A stretch of DNA of 64,000 nt from Muscardinus avellanarius (GCA_963383645.1 OY726576.1:14805486-14869485); one strand, 5' to 3'. Shown: positions 24,141-49,913, numbered from the stretch's first letter. Program-made: numbers and translations. Notes: a model not told the origin generated them from the letters alone.

Positions 24141-24674
24141 CGTCCACGGGAATGCTCACTACCACATTCCCGAAAGTACCGAGAAACGGAGCAGCACTGG
24201 CATCCACAGGAGAAAAGCGAAATTATGGTACAGGCAACGGGCGGTCATCCGGCCCTGAGAGCCGCACTCCCCAAGCAGGAGGGGGCGTGCTCAGAGACCT
24301 GCCGAGCAGAGAGAGGAGCGATACCGCCCCTGACTAAAGTAAGCTCTAACCACGGAGACTTGAACGTGCAAACGGGAGGAATGTGGTTACGAGTAATGTA
24401 CCCCGAGAAGCTGTAACTCTTCTGCATCTTGTCTACAGTGAGCATTTACTACCTGATGACCCTTAGAAGTGTTTCTGACTTAAAAAACTCAGGCCAAAGT
24501 CAACCTCCTCTCAGAAGACTTCTAACCTTAGGCTCAAATAATTTCACCCATCTCTTCACCAATATGGGGGTGGTTGGCGGCCCATAGAAAGCTCTGCTAA
24601 TCAGCCCTGACTTCACCCACCCTGCGTTTCTCCCCAACCCTCAGGGCCCAGGACGCAGAACCCAGCCCAGTGAC

Positions 24675-24686
24675 TGCGCGTGCGCA
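24675..24686. promoter_or_regulatory. NRF1-type site TGCGCGTGCGCA
   Basis: The 12-mer is an exact match, on the minus strand TGCGCACGCGCA, to the NRF1 consensus YGCGCAYGCGCR. It lies 16 bp inside the predicted 3'UTR intron, next to the donor at 24703. CpG-rich NRF1 sites normally sit in promoters, so this internal position is unusual. Confidence 0.5.
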
Positions 24687-24702
24687 GGAAGGGAGCACTC
24701 AC

Positions 24703-24738
24703 CTAGTTAAAAACACCCAAGCTGTTCAGCCCTGAATT
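24703..24738 (-). other. STK35: First 36 nt of STK35 3'UTR, ending in a strong splice donor
   Basis: After the stop codon the minus strand reads 36 nt and then ACTAG|GTGAGT, a near-consensus 5' splice site. No AATAAA is seen in the next 200 nt. This fits a 3'UTR that is spliced to a distant non-coding exon rather than one that ends here. Confidence 0.7.
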
Positions 24739-41180
<16,442 letters not shown>

Positions 41181-41195
41181 CTAATCCCCAGTTTC

Positions 41196-41223
41196 CTCCT
41201 CCTCCTCCTCCTCCTCCTCCTCT
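41196..41223 (+). repeat. (CCT)n trinucleotide repeat at the promoter edge
   Basis: About nine perfect CCT units. A purine/pyrimidine strand asymmetry like this is common beside CpG-island promoters. Confidence 0.9.
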
Positions 41224-41345
41224 GCAAAATAGAACGGGCCGGTTTTCTCAGGGGTCAGAGGATCCAACGAAAAATGGTGGCCAGTTGAAAGCTGGCTGAC
41301 GTTGCTCAGTGTAACGTCCACTAAGCATCATTTTTGGTTTTGGTT

Positions 41346-41511
41346 TTTGTTACCGGAGATTGAACCCAGGGAGTACCACTGAGCTATATACCTCCAGCCC
41401 TTTTTTTAATTTTAAAACAAGGTCCTGCTCAATGGCTGAGGCGGGCCTCAAACCTGCGCTCCCCCTGTCTCAGCCTCTCACATTCTGGGATTACAGGCAT
41501 AGCCAGTGAGC
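41346..41511 (-). mobile_element. B1-dID SINE, diverged
   Basis: ID half (GTTACCGGAGATTGAACCCA) and B1 half (GGCCTCAAACCTGCGC). This is the first SINE upstream of the promoter. Confidence 0.85.
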
Positions 41512-41569
41512 ATGGATTCATATTTTGCTTTGATATTTCGTTTATGGATTGATACTTTGTAAACTTTTG

Positions 41570-41665
41570 TAGCCCAAAGCCTAGTAGGCGCTCAGGATTT
41601 GTTCGTTGGGCCTTACAGATATTTACTGAAAGCCTGTGGTGTGATTTGTACCATTCTAAATCTCT
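41570..41665 (+). repeat. Ancient L2/MIR-class tail relic
   Basis: GCCTAGTAGGCGCTCAGGAT followed by GATATTTACTGAAAGCCTGTG resembles the common mammalian AGTAGGCGCTCAATAAAT and ATTTATTGAGCGCCTACTGTG motifs. Confidence 0.45.
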
Positions 41666-41963
41666 GAAAAAGGCGCAGTTACCAAGCTGCCCTCTGCCCT
41701 AGCTGAAGTCCATTGCCACCAGAAGAGACAGACCACTCGGGTGGCCGGGACTCGTTCATCAACCCGCGCCTTTGTACCTGGTTGGTAAAGTGGGCACAAC
41801 ATGGAGGGTTCAGTAGTGAGGCCCTCAGACACAACAGCACAGGGTCTTGCTCACAGTCAAAGTTAGGTATTATCACCAAATAGACACACTGGATTATGTT
41901 TGCCAGTGATAAGTATCTTAAACAAAAAGAATGAGAGTTCCTGGGGGTTGTGGGCAGCCCACT

Positions 41964-42395
41964 TGTGTGCGTGCGTGCACACGCTACTGGGGATTGAACC
42001 CACCGACAGTCTACCTCCTGAATTATATCCTTGGCCCTTTTGATTTTTATTTTTTGTTTTGTGGTGATACTGGGAGTTGAACCCAGGGGCATTCGACCTC
42101 CGAGCTACACTCCCAGCCCTATTTTTTATTCTTTATTTTCAAACAGGGTCTCACTAAGTTATGGAGGGCCTCGCTAAGTAGCCGAGGCTGGCTGCAAACC
42201 TGTGATCCTTCTGTTTCAGCCTCCCAAGTACAGGGATTACAAGCCTGTGCCACCACGCGCAGCTTTTTTATTTTTTATTTGAAATAGGATCTCACGAGGC
42301 TGCTCAGAGTCTAGCTAAATTGATGAGATTGACCTGTGATCCTCCTGGCTCAGCCTCCCAAGTCCTGGGATGACGAGCATGCCATCATACTCACT
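41964..42395 (-). mobile_element. Outer SINE split by a nested SINE
   Basis: ID half at 41964-42050 with a GTGTGCGTGCGTG tail, and B1 remainder at 42264-42395. A complete SINE sits between. Confidence 0.85.
42057..42263 (-). mobile_element. Inner B1-dID SINE, group A
   Basis: Full dimer from TGTTTTGTGGTGATACTGGG to CACCACGCGCAGC, inserted in the linker of the older copy. Confidence 0.92.
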
Positions 42396-42426
42396 GGACA
42401 GGCTATTTCTAATAGAGCATTGAAAG

Positions 42427-42428
<2 letters not shown>

Positions 42429-42472
<44 letters not shown>
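42429..42472 (+). repeat. (TG)n microsatellite
   Basis: About 21 dinucleotide units. Unlike most TG tracts in this window, it is not next to an ID-element tail. Confidence 0.97.
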
Positions 42473-42475
<3 letters not shown>

Positions 42476-42540
42476 GTTCCAGATGCATGTATAAATTATA
42501 CAAACAGGTAAAAAAAATATTCTCATATACTTTCTTTTCC

Positions 42541-42762
42541 TTTTTTTTTTTTTTTTTTGGTGGTGGTATTGGGCATGGAACCCAGGGGCTTTCTACCTCT
42601 GGGCTATGCTCCCAGACCAATTTTATATTTTATTTGGAAACAGGGTGTCACTAAGTTACTGTAAGCCTCACTAAGTAGCTGAGGCTGGCTTCGAACCTGT
42701 GCTATCCTCCTGTGTCAGCCTCCCAAGCACTGGGATTACCAGCGTGTGCCACCACGCCCGGC
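42541..42762 (-). mobile_element. B1-dID SINE, group B, with exact 14-bp target-site duplication
   Basis: Group B linker and ID half. TTCTCATATACTTT flanks it at 42520-42533 and 42763-42776. Confidence 0.95.
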
Positions 42763-42862
42763 TTCTCATATACTTTTCAACCAGAAAAATAGAAATTTTT
42801 ACACCTGCATAGTCTCTTCTATGTATGTATGTATACACATAATGTACATATATATGTCCTAT

Positions 42863-42958
42863 GTGTGTGTTACTAGGGATTGAACCCAGAGGCAGTGGAG
42901 AATTGCAGGCTCAAGGACAGCCTCAGCAACCTAGGGAGAGCTTGTTTCAAAAAAAAAA
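42863..42958. mobile_element. Head-to-head chimeric SINE fragment
   Basis: A minus-oriented ID piece (TTACTAGGGATTGAACCCAG) joins directly to a plus-oriented B1 piece (GGAGAATTGCAGGCTCAAGG). The matching plus ID half may be 43158-43214, after the next SINE. Confidence 0.6.
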
Positions 42959-42959
42959 A

Positions 42960-43135
42960 GCTGGGTGTGGTCATACACACCTATAATCCCAGTACTTGGG
43001 AGGCTGAGGTGGGAGGTTCTCAGGTTCAAAGCCAGTCTCAGCAATTTAAGAGCCTGTTTCAAAATTTAAAATAAAATAGGGCTAGGAGCATAGGTCAGAA
43101 GTAGCACATTCCTGGGCTCTATCCCCAGTACCACA
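42960..43135 (+). mobile_element. B1-dID SINE, diverged
   Basis: CTGGGTGTGGTCATACACAC opens the B1 half. The ID half ends TCTATCCCCAGTACCAC. Confidence 0.85.
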
Positions 43136-43157
43136 AAATAAATAAAAATTTAAAAAA

Positions 43158-43214
43158 GAACTGGGGATGTAGCTTGGAAGTAGAATGCCTCTGGGTTCAA
43201 TCTCTATTACCAAG
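43158..43214 (+). mobile_element. Isolated ID-element half
   Basis: CTGGGGATGTAGCTTGGAAG to TCAATCTCTATTACC. Contains the tRNA-like A and B boxes of the ID element. Confidence 0.75.
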
Positions 43215-43835
43215 TAGACAAATTGTAGTAATTCCATATAATGAGCAAAAGAAAAGAGGAATGAAGCATTGATAGTCAACAGTGTGGATAGATTGAAAAA
43301 ATTTTGCCAAATTATTTTGGTGAAAGAAGCCAGGCACAAGAGAGTACGTACTGGATGATTCCATACAGAATTGTTGAAAGAGAGCTGGGTACGGCGGCAC
43401 ACACCCGGAGCCCTGGCGCTTGGGAAGCTGAGACAGGAGTGCCATGGGTTCAAGCTGAGCCTTGGTAACTTAGGGAGGCCCTCTGCCACTCAGAGACACT
43501 TGATTCCAAATCAAAAAATAAAATATGGCTGGAGGCATAGCTCAGGGAAAGAATGCCCCTGGCTTCAATCCCGAGTACCACACACACAAAAAAAGTTCTT
43601 GAAAATGCAAGCTAATTCATCGAAATAGAAAGCAGGTTAGTAGAAGGGAAGGAGAGCTGGTAGCAAAGAGGCACACAGCAATTTGGGGGTGATGGATATA
43701 GTCATTATCTTGCCTATGGACAGTTTCAAGAGGGAGAGAGTGTTAAGACACCTCGAAATGTACCCTTTATAGGTTTAGTTTATATACATTCGCTTTACAG
43801 CTTCACCTCAATAAAACTGTAAAGACTGGGAGACG
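43215..43835 (+). mobile_element. L1M-type LINE 3' region, interrupted by a SINE
   Basis: AAGAAGCCAGGCACAAGAGA before the SINE and GAAAATGCAAGCTAATTCAT after it, followed by GGGGGTGATGGATATAGTCA and CACCTCAATAAAACTG, are the ordered parts of an L1M 3'UTR in plus orientation. The SINE occupies 43383-43588. Confidence 0.75.
43383..43588 (+). mobile_element. B1-dID SINE inserted in the L1
   Basis: GAGCTGGGTACGGCGGCAC to CGAGTACCACACACAC. TGTTGAAAG before and TCTTGAAAA after suggest a diverged target-site duplication. Confidence 0.9.
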
Positions 43836-43971
43836 GAATCCGTAGTCTGTGAGTCTACTAATACGAAGCCTAAAGACAGCGGCCTTCTGTGACAGGATCA
43901 TGTCAGCTGCCATCTTTCCAGTAGGGAATGACTGCTGCAGGGAACGGGCATTCCCTCCTGGGCATGGAATT

Positions 43972-44013
43972 CTATTGTGTGTAAGTTATACCACAATCGA
44001 GTTTAATTAAAAG
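43972..44013 (+). mobile_element. Second L1M 3'-end fragment
   Basis: GTGTGTAAGTTATACCACAA followed by TCGAGTTTAATTAAAA resembles the terminal stretch of L1M 3'UTRs. Confidence 0.5.
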
Positions 44014-44021
44014 ATGAAGTA

Positions 44022-44200
44022 GCCAGCCAGGTGTGGGACCACATGCCTGTCATCCCAATACCTGGGGGACTGAGGTGGAAGGATTGCAGGTTGGCGGCCA
44101 GCCTCAGCAACGTAACAAAACCCTGTGTCCAGTTAAAAAATAAAAAGTGCTGAGGTGTGACTCAGCAGTCGAATGCCCCTGGGTTTGATCCCTAGGAGCA
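44022..44200 (+). mobile_element. B1-dID SINE, diverged
   Basis: GCCAGCCAGGTGTGGGACCA, GTTGGCGGCCAGCCTCAGCA and an ID half ending in GATCCCTAGGAGC. Confidence 0.85.
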
Positions 44201-44233
44201 AAATAAAATCAATTTTTAAAAAATAAATTAAAA

Positions 44234-44456
44234 AGCTGGGCGTTGTGGCGCACGCATGTAACCCCCACTCTTGGGAGGCGGACAGGAGGATCACGCTGGT
44301 TTGAAGCCAGCCTTCTTAAGATCACACTTGTGATCCCAGGACCTGGAGAAATGCGGGTTCAAGACCAAATTAAAAAAAAAAAAATTACATATATATATAG
44401 TAGGTCTGGGAGTATAGCCCAGAGGCAGAAGGGTTTCCAGGAACCCAGTACCACCA
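44234..44456 (+). mobile_element. B1-dID SINE, group B, with an inserted B1 variant segment
   Basis: The B1 half carries an extra segment (CACTTGTGATCCCAGGACCT, then GGAGAAATGCGGGTTCAAGA) also seen in the SINE at 44963. The ID half is group B (GGTCTGGGAGTATAGCCC). Confidence 0.82.

Positions 44457-44491
<35 letters not shown>
44457..44491 (+). repeat. (AAAT)n microsatellite
   Basis: About nine units, the A-rich tail of the preceding SINE. Confidence 0.95.
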
Positions 44492-44508
44492 GAAGGAAGA
44501 ATTCCCAA

Positions 44509-44707
44509 GCCGGGCGTGGTGGCACACACTTGTAATCCCAGCATTCGGGAGGCTGAGACCGGAGGATCGCGGTTCGCGGACAGCCTCAGCTACTTAGTGA
44601 GGCCCTCCACAACTCAGTGAGACCCAGTTTCAAAATAAAGAATAAAAAATAGGGCAGGAAGTGTAGCTCAGAGATCGAATGCCCCTGGGTTCCAACCCCA
44701 GACCTAC
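44509..44707 (+). mobile_element. B1-dID SINE, group A, young-looking
   Basis: Close to the consensus throughout, ending in a 25-nt A tail. The 5' end is complete (GCCGGGCGTGGTGGCACACA). Confidence 0.95.
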
Positions 44708-44740
44708 AAAAAAAAAAAAAAAAAAAAAAAAATTCTCAGA

Positions 44741-44930
44741 GCCTGGCGTGGTGGCACATGCTTGTAACCCAGGTACTTGGGAGACTGAGACAGGAGGATC
44801 ATGGTTGGTGGCCAGACTCAGCTACTTAGTGAGGCCCTTTGCAACTCAGTGAGACCCTCTTTCAAAATAAAAAATAGGGTTGGGGGTGTAACTCGGAGGT
44901 TGAATGCCCCTAGGTGCTATCCCTAGTACC
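44741..44930 (+). mobile_element. B1-dID SINE
   Basis: Complete dimer from GCCTGGCGTGGTGGCAC to CTATCCCTAGTACC. Directly follows the A tail of the preceding copy. Confidence 0.93.
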
Positions 44931-44962
44931 AAAATAACAAAGCAAAACAAAAAAACACTTCC

Positions 44963-45060
44963 AGCTCCAGGTGTGGTGGTGCACACTTGTGATCCCAAGA
45001 CCTGGAGAAATGCGGGTTCAAGACCAGCCTCAACATCTTATTGGAGACTCTGTTTCAGAA
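44963..45060 (+). mobile_element. B1 variant monomer without an ID half
   Basis: AGCTCCAGGTGTGGTGGTGC, then TTGTGATCCCAAGACCTGGA and AGAAATGCGGGTTCAAGACC. It lacks the usual GGGAGGCTGAGACAGG block and ends in an A run. Confidence 0.75.
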
Positions 45061-45070
45061 AAAAAAAAAA

Positions 45071-45099
45071 AAGAAAGAAAGAAAGAAAGAAAGAGAAAG
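45071..45099 (+). repeat. (GAAA)n microsatellite
   Basis: Grew out of the A tail of the preceding SINE. Confidence 0.93.
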
Positions 45100-45226
45100 A
45101 GGCCTGGAGTGGTGGCGCATACTTGTAATTCCAGCAGGTGGGAGATCAGAGGATTGTGGTTTGCAGACAGCCTCAGCTACTTAGGCCCTCTGCAACTCAG
45201 CAGACCCTGTTTCAAAAGAAAGAATA

Positions 45227-45395
45227 GCCGGGTGTGGTGGCGCACGCTTGTAATCCCCGGGCTTGGGAGGTGGAGACAGGAGGATCGAGCAGGTTCAAAG
45301 CCAGCCTCACTGTCTTAAGAGACCCTGTTTCCAAATAAAATATGAAAATAGGTCTGGGAGTGTAGCCTGGAGGTAGAAGGGTTTCCAGTACCACC
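45227..45395 (+). mobile_element. B1-dID SINE, group B, nested
   Basis: GCCGGGTGTGGTGGCGCACG through TTTCCAAATAAAATATGAAA and a group B ID half. Confidence 0.93.
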
Positions 45396-45399
45396 AAAA

Positions 45400-45438
<39 letters not shown>

Positions 45439-45441
45439 ATA
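45396..45441 (+). repeat. (AAAT)n microsatellite
   Basis: About eleven units forming the tail of the nested group B SINE. Confidence 0.95.
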
Positions 45442-45514
45442 GAATAAAAAATAGGGCCAAGGGTGTAGCTCAGAGATAGAATGCCCCTGGGTACCATTCT
45501 CACTACCGAAAAAA

Positions 45515-46005
45515 AAAAAAAAAATGCCAGAAAAGTGAGCGGGTGGGGGAAGGTTGGTATTGGAGTGCTCGTCCCCACACCCACACATCCCCGGCTGAGA
45601 ACACCCTAACACCCCCGCCCTGGGTGGGGTTCCATGAAGGGCAAGGTTGGGGGGCTGCAGGATTCTGGAAGGGACAGAAGCAAGGAGTGGTGCTCAGAGT
45701 GTGAGTAGGGTAGGGAGGGCTGGGGCGAGGGGCACAGGGCTGGAGAGACTAAGAAAGAGGGTGGATCTATGATGGGGAACCCCAGGGCATGGAGTGCTGA
45801 GCCGGGTGGGGTGGGTTTCCCATGGAGCCCAGGCTCTGTGCAAGGGATACTGGGAAGGCCTGGGCAAGACTGAGTCGGTGTGGAGAGTTCCCAGCATGGG
45901 ACTGGATTCTGGAAGCTTCTCAGAATGACTACACCACGGTAACTCCATGTCCTACCTGGGATTTGAACCCTGGCAGCCTTAGGTTTGGATGCCCTGCTCT
46001 TAATC
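45515..46005. other. Unique upstream sequence, nothing recognised
   Basis: GC-rich spacer between SINE clusters. No gene or repeat recognised. Confidence 0.35.
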
Positions 46006-46030
46006 TTTCTTTCTTTCTTTTCTTCTTATT

Positions 46031-46229
46031 TTTTGGTGGTACTGGGGATGGAACCCAGGGCATTCTACCTTCGACCTACACCCTCAGCCCTATTTTTCTT
46101 CTTTATTTTGAAATGGGCTCACTGAGTTGCAGAGGGCCTCACTAAGTAGCTGAGGCTGTCCGCGAACCCAGATCCTCCTGTCTCAGCCTCCCGAATGCTG
46201 GGATTACAAGCGTGCCCGCCATGCCCGGC
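46031..46229 (-). mobile_element. B1-dID SINE, group A, with target-site duplication
   Basis: Complete dimer. The strings CCTGCTCTT at about 45993-46001 and 46231-46239 flank it. Confidence 0.93.
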
Positions 46230-46259
46230 ACCTGCTCTTCACCATGATGCCAGTGCTTC

Positions 46260-46400
46260 AGGCTTCTCAGGTGGCTCCCCATGGGCAGCACCTGGGGGGC
46301 TGGTTAAAGCCAGATTGCCGGGCTGCGCCCAAGAGCAGCTCCTTCGGTGGTCTGGTGAGCGGGACGAGCGTTTCTAGCTGGGTCCTGGGTGGTGCTGAAG
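46260..46400 (+). mobile_element. MER5A-like DNA transposon relic
   Basis: GGCAGCACCTGGGGGGCTGG, then AAGCCAGATTGCCGGGCTGC and CTAGCTGGGTCCTGGGTGGT, follow the MER5A (hAT-Charlie) order. Diverged. Confidence 0.45.
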
Positions 46401-46715
46401 TTGACTTCATTGATTTCGCAGTCCCTGGGGGCTACACTACCGTTCAGCTCCCAGACTGCGCACAGAGCTGAGGCGGCTGCAGAGACTCTGAATTCTAGCA
46501 AAAAGAGTCTGGATAGATTGCATCTGTTACATGGGAAGCTAAAGAAGTAAGACGTGAGCCACAAAACAAAAGCAATTTATAAGAAAAGAAATTGCAATCA
46601 TCATAAACTACAACGCTCAGCTGGAAATACCACGCTGTCATCATGTAAAATGGCACACCAATTCAACCCCAAATTTTTATAATTATTTTGGGAAAATCAG
46701 AGAGGTGAATGTGTT

Positions 46716-46719
<4 letters not shown>

Positions 46720-46783
<64 letters not shown>

Positions 46784-46784
46784 G

Positions 46785-46823
<39 letters not shown>
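46720..46823 (+). repeat. Compound (TG)n(GA)n microsatellite
   Basis: About 21 TG units run straight into about 30 GA units with a small GGGAGGGA interruption. Confidence 0.97.
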
Positions 46824-46825
<2 letters not shown>

Positions 46826-46860
46826 TGAGTTAATAGGAAAGGTCTAAAATAAAAATCAAG

Positions 46861-47060
46861 GCCAGACATAGTGGCGCACGCTTGTAATCCCAGCATTCAG
46901 GAGGCTGAGACAGGAGGATCGCAGGTTCGCGGACAGCCTCAGCTACTTAGTGAGGCCCTCCGCACTTAGTGGGTTCCTGTTTCAAAATAAAGAATAAAAA
47001 AATACTGCTGGAGCCTAGCTCAGAGGTAGAATGTCCCTGGATTTAATCCCTAGTACCACA
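46861..47060 (+). mobile_element. B1-dID SINE, group A
   Basis: GCCAGACATAGTGGCGCACG to AATCCCTAGTACCAC. Confidence 0.93.
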
Positions 47061-47088
47061 AAGTAAAATAAAATACAGTCAAAAAGTA

Positions 47089-47253
47089 AGCCAGGCGTGG
47101 TGCCATGTGCCTGTCACCCCTGCACTTGGGAGTCTAAGACTAGAGGATCACAGGTTCGAGCCTAGCCTCAGCAACTTAGCAAGCTCTTGTTACAAAATAA
47201 AAAAGGGGCTGGGGTGTAGCTTAGAGCTACACTGCTTTAATTTTCAGTACCTA
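47089..47253 (+). mobile_element. B1-dID SINE, diverged, shortened
   Basis: GCCAGGCGTGGTGCCATGTG to TTTTCAGTACC. The middle is shortened and the ID half has decayed. Confidence 0.82.
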
Positions 47254-47254
47254 C

Positions 47255-47605
47255 AAGGTTTTTTTTTTTTTAAATCAAGAAGTAACATCATGATCAGGCA
47301 CGGAGAGGTAACTACAGAATTGAAGCTACTGCTTCTGGGAAGGGGTTGGGGTGGGAGGGTGTTTGTACAAGTTTTGCAGTAGCATCTAACTTAGTACTGT
47401 CTAACCATGATGGATGCTCTACCGCATATGAAATTACGAACACCAATCTCGGTAACTTGAGCTTAGAGGGGGCGGGCCGGGTGGGGCTGGGGGCGCGCAC
47501 CAGGCACGCTGTGTGCAGGCATGCTTCCAGCTCTCTGATAATGTCCCAAGAAAAACGTTTTAAATTTAAAAAGCATTATGTTTATAGCTTTATGATATTA
47601 ATAAT
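47255..47605. other. Unique sequence, nothing recognised
   Basis: No gene or mobile element recognised. Confidence 0.3.
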
Positions 47606-47612
47606 AAATGCG

Positions 47613-47735
47613 AGCCAGGTGTGGTAGCGCACACTGGTAATCTCAGGACAGTGCTAGGGAGGCTGGGACGGGAAGATTGCAGGTTGTAGGCTAGCCTCAG
47701 CAACTTAGCAAGACTCTGAGCAGTCCCCAGTACGA
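47613..47735 (+). mobile_element. B1-type SINE with most of the ID half missing
   Basis: GCCAGGTGTGGTAGCGCACA to GCAAGACTCTGAGCAGTCCC, then a short A-rich (AATG)n-like tail. Confidence 0.8.
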
Positions 47736-47881
47736 AAATAAATAAGTAAACAAACAAACGAATGAATGAATGAAAGTGAATGAATTAATGACATAGCGGA
47801 TGGTTCTAATTTCAAATGTTCTTTCCAATATTTCTCTCTCTGGGTATGCCATCAGAATTCTTTGTCAAGATATGTTTCTGA

Positions 47882-48060
47882 GCCAGAAGTGGTGGCCAAT
47901 ACCTGTAATCCCAGTTCTTTGGAGGCTGAGATAGGAGGACCAGCAGCTGGAGTCCAGCCTCAGTAACTTAGTGAGACTCTGTTTCAAAATAAAAAATGAA
48001 ATAGAGCAGGGGTTGTAAGCTCACAGGTGGGAACCCCCTTGGGTTCAATCTCCAGCACCA
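47882..48060 (+). mobile_element. B1-dID SINE, diverged
   Basis: GCCAGAAGTGGTGGCCAATA to TCAATCTCCAGCACCA. Confidence 0.88.
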
Positions 48061-48264
48061 AAGTAAGAAAAAAGATATGTATCTGAATATTTGCTGCAGA
48101 AAATGGTGGTTAAATTCTCAGGAATTATTTATGCTTTTTGGAATGATAAAGAACCACCACGCAGAACTAGCAAGGTAAAGTACTTAATTCCGTGACCACT
48201 GGAGTACTTCAAATAAATTCTTGGGGAATCTAGTTGAAATAAACACAGCCACACAGCAACAAAG

Positions 48265-48650
48265 AATACTTGTTGATCAAAGTATACAGGGTACAGCCTC
48301 TTACAGAGGCAATTTGACATTACATTGTTTATTAAAATACTTAAAAATTCATACACTTTGTTCTAGCAATTCCATTTCTCCAGATGTATCCCAGAGAAAT
48401 ACTTACCCAAGCGTGGTAAAGTATATGTGCAACAAGTTTTTATAGTAGCTGTTTGTAACAATAAAATATTGGAAATACTCAGGGTCCAGCAGCTGGGGAT
48501 TGGTTTACAGAGAGCTATATATCTGGATATAACGTAGTCATCAAAAAGGAGGAATGACTCCGTAAGTACTACCACACAGAAAAGCGAATACAAACAAGGA
48601 TCGACGGTATAGCCCATTTTATTTAAATATGTGTACAGAATCGCTCACTT
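48265..48650 (+). mobile_element. L1M-type LINE fragment
   Basis: TTGTTCTAGCAATTCCATTT, then GTAGCTGTTTGTAACAATAA and GCAGCTGGGGATTGGTTTAC, are the ordered parts of an L1M 3' region, plus orientation. Confidence 0.65.
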
Positions 48651-48830
48651 TTATTAAGTTATATCTCTGTATTTGGGGTCATTGTAAGTGCTAACATGTA
48701 ATAGCTAATTTATTATCTCAATAATTTTTATTGTATTTTCGTAGAAATTGAGGCACCAAGGGCCTGACTTCCCAGAGCCGTACCACCGCAAGTGCCGAGG
48801 CCGAATTCCTGACGGCGGCAGAGCCACTTC

Positions 48831-48870
48831 CGAAGCCCAGGATCCGGACCCGAAGCCCAGGATCCGGACC
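48831..48870 (+). repeat. 20-bp exact tandem duplication
   Basis: Two perfect copies of CGAAGCCCAGGATCCGGACC. Confidence 0.97.
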
Positions 48871-49041
48871 GTGATACGGACTTTGTACTGACAGATTCGC
48901 TTTTGCATATGTAAAGGGATGTTTGGAATAAATAATGTTGTAGGGGCCAGGGAAAATTCTTCCTACATCTTTCCTATTCAACATCATTTTGTCTGAGCCA
49001 AACTTTTTCTCTGTGTATTGGGGTATGAGATGTGCACACTT

Positions 49042-49253
49042 TTTTTGGGGGGGGGGGGTCTGAGGATGGAACCCAGGGGCATTCAACCTCCGAGCTACAC
49101 CCCCTGCCCTATATTTTTTTTCTTTATTTTGAAACCGGGTCTCACTGAGTTGCAGAGGGCCTCACTAAGTAGCTGAGGCTGTCCGTGAACCGTGATCCTC
49201 CGGTCTCAGCCTCCCGAATGCTGGGATAACAAGCGTGCCCACCACGCCCGGCT
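49042..49253 (-). mobile_element. B1-dID SINE, group A, with exact 13-bp target-site duplication
   Basis: Complete dimer. TGTGCACACTTTT flanks it at 49031-49043 and 49256-49268. Confidence 0.95.
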
Positions 49254-49555
49254 CCTGTGCACACTTTTGTAGGGAGGAAACAGTAGTATTTGGTGAGAAA
49301 ACAAGTAATGGCGAACGCTTCTCATCAGTCGTTTGCTCAGTGAGCACCTACCTACTAAGCTCCAACTACCGGACCAGACCAGACGAGTGGACCCCGCTCC
49401 AGCACCTGCCGTGGGAGCAGACGAGGGTCCCTGTGACTTCGCTGTAGGTTTCTCTCATTGGTTGACCAATGTGAGGTGTGGCTGAGCCAGAGGTGTCAGC
49501 ACAGAATCTCCCTCCCTTCCTCCCTCTCTTCTTTTATTCCTTCTTTCCTTCCTTT

Positions 49556-49592
49556 CTTTTGCAGTACTGGGGATTGAACCCATTCCCAGCCA
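49556..49592 (-). mobile_element. Truncated ID fragment
   Basis: GCAGTACTGGGGATTGAACC followed by CATTCCCAGCC, behind a CTTTC-rich stretch. Confidence 0.5.
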
Positions 49593-49627
49593 AAATAAAC
49601 ATATATTATTAAAAATATTTTCCCTTA

Positions 49628-49822
49628 GCCAGGCGTGGTGGCGCACGCTTGTAATCCCAGCATTCGGGAGGCTGAGACAGGAGGACTGCGGTTCACAGCC
49701 AGCCTCAGCTACTTAGTGAGGCCCTTTGCAGCTCAGTAAGACCCTGTTTCAAAATAAAGAATAAAAAATAGGGCTGGAGGTGTAGCTTGGAGTTAGGATG
49801 CCCCTGGGTCCCATCCCCAGTA
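49628..49822 (+). mobile_element. B1-dID SINE, group A
   Basis: GCCAGGCGTGGTGGCGCACG to CCCATCCCCAGTAAA. Close to consensus. Confidence 0.94.
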
Positions 49823-49825
49823 AAA

Positions 49826-49876
49826 TACTACTACTACTACTACTACTACTACTAATAATAATAATAATAATAATAA
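49826..49876 (+). repeat. (ACT)n(AAT)n compound microsatellite
   Basis: About eight ACT units pass into about eight AAT units at the SINE tail. Confidence 0.95.
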
Positions 49877-49913
49877 ATGCTTAGAAACACCTACCAAGCA
49901 TTATTTCAAACAC

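Larger units (their letters stand above)
4206..24702 (-). other. STK35: Inferred STK35 intron 3 (within the 3'UTR)
   Basis: The donor end is strong and the acceptor end is guessed. The stretch is GC-rich and SINE-poor, with about seven SINEs in 20 kb. It holds MIR and L2 relics. I see no recognisable coding exon; the long open frames are unsupported by homology or splice signals. Confidence 0.4.
45101..45508 (+). mobile_element. SINE split by a group B SINE
   Basis: B1 half 45101-45226, ID half 45443-45508 (GGGTGTAGCTCAGAGATAG). The sequence AGAATA at both edges of the insert may be part of its target-site duplication. Confidence 0.85.

Noticed and set aside
43158..43214. tRNA-like A and B boxes, here and in every ID half
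   Set aside because: These are parts of the ID retroposon. No full cloverleaf or T-run terminator was found, so they are not tRNA genes.
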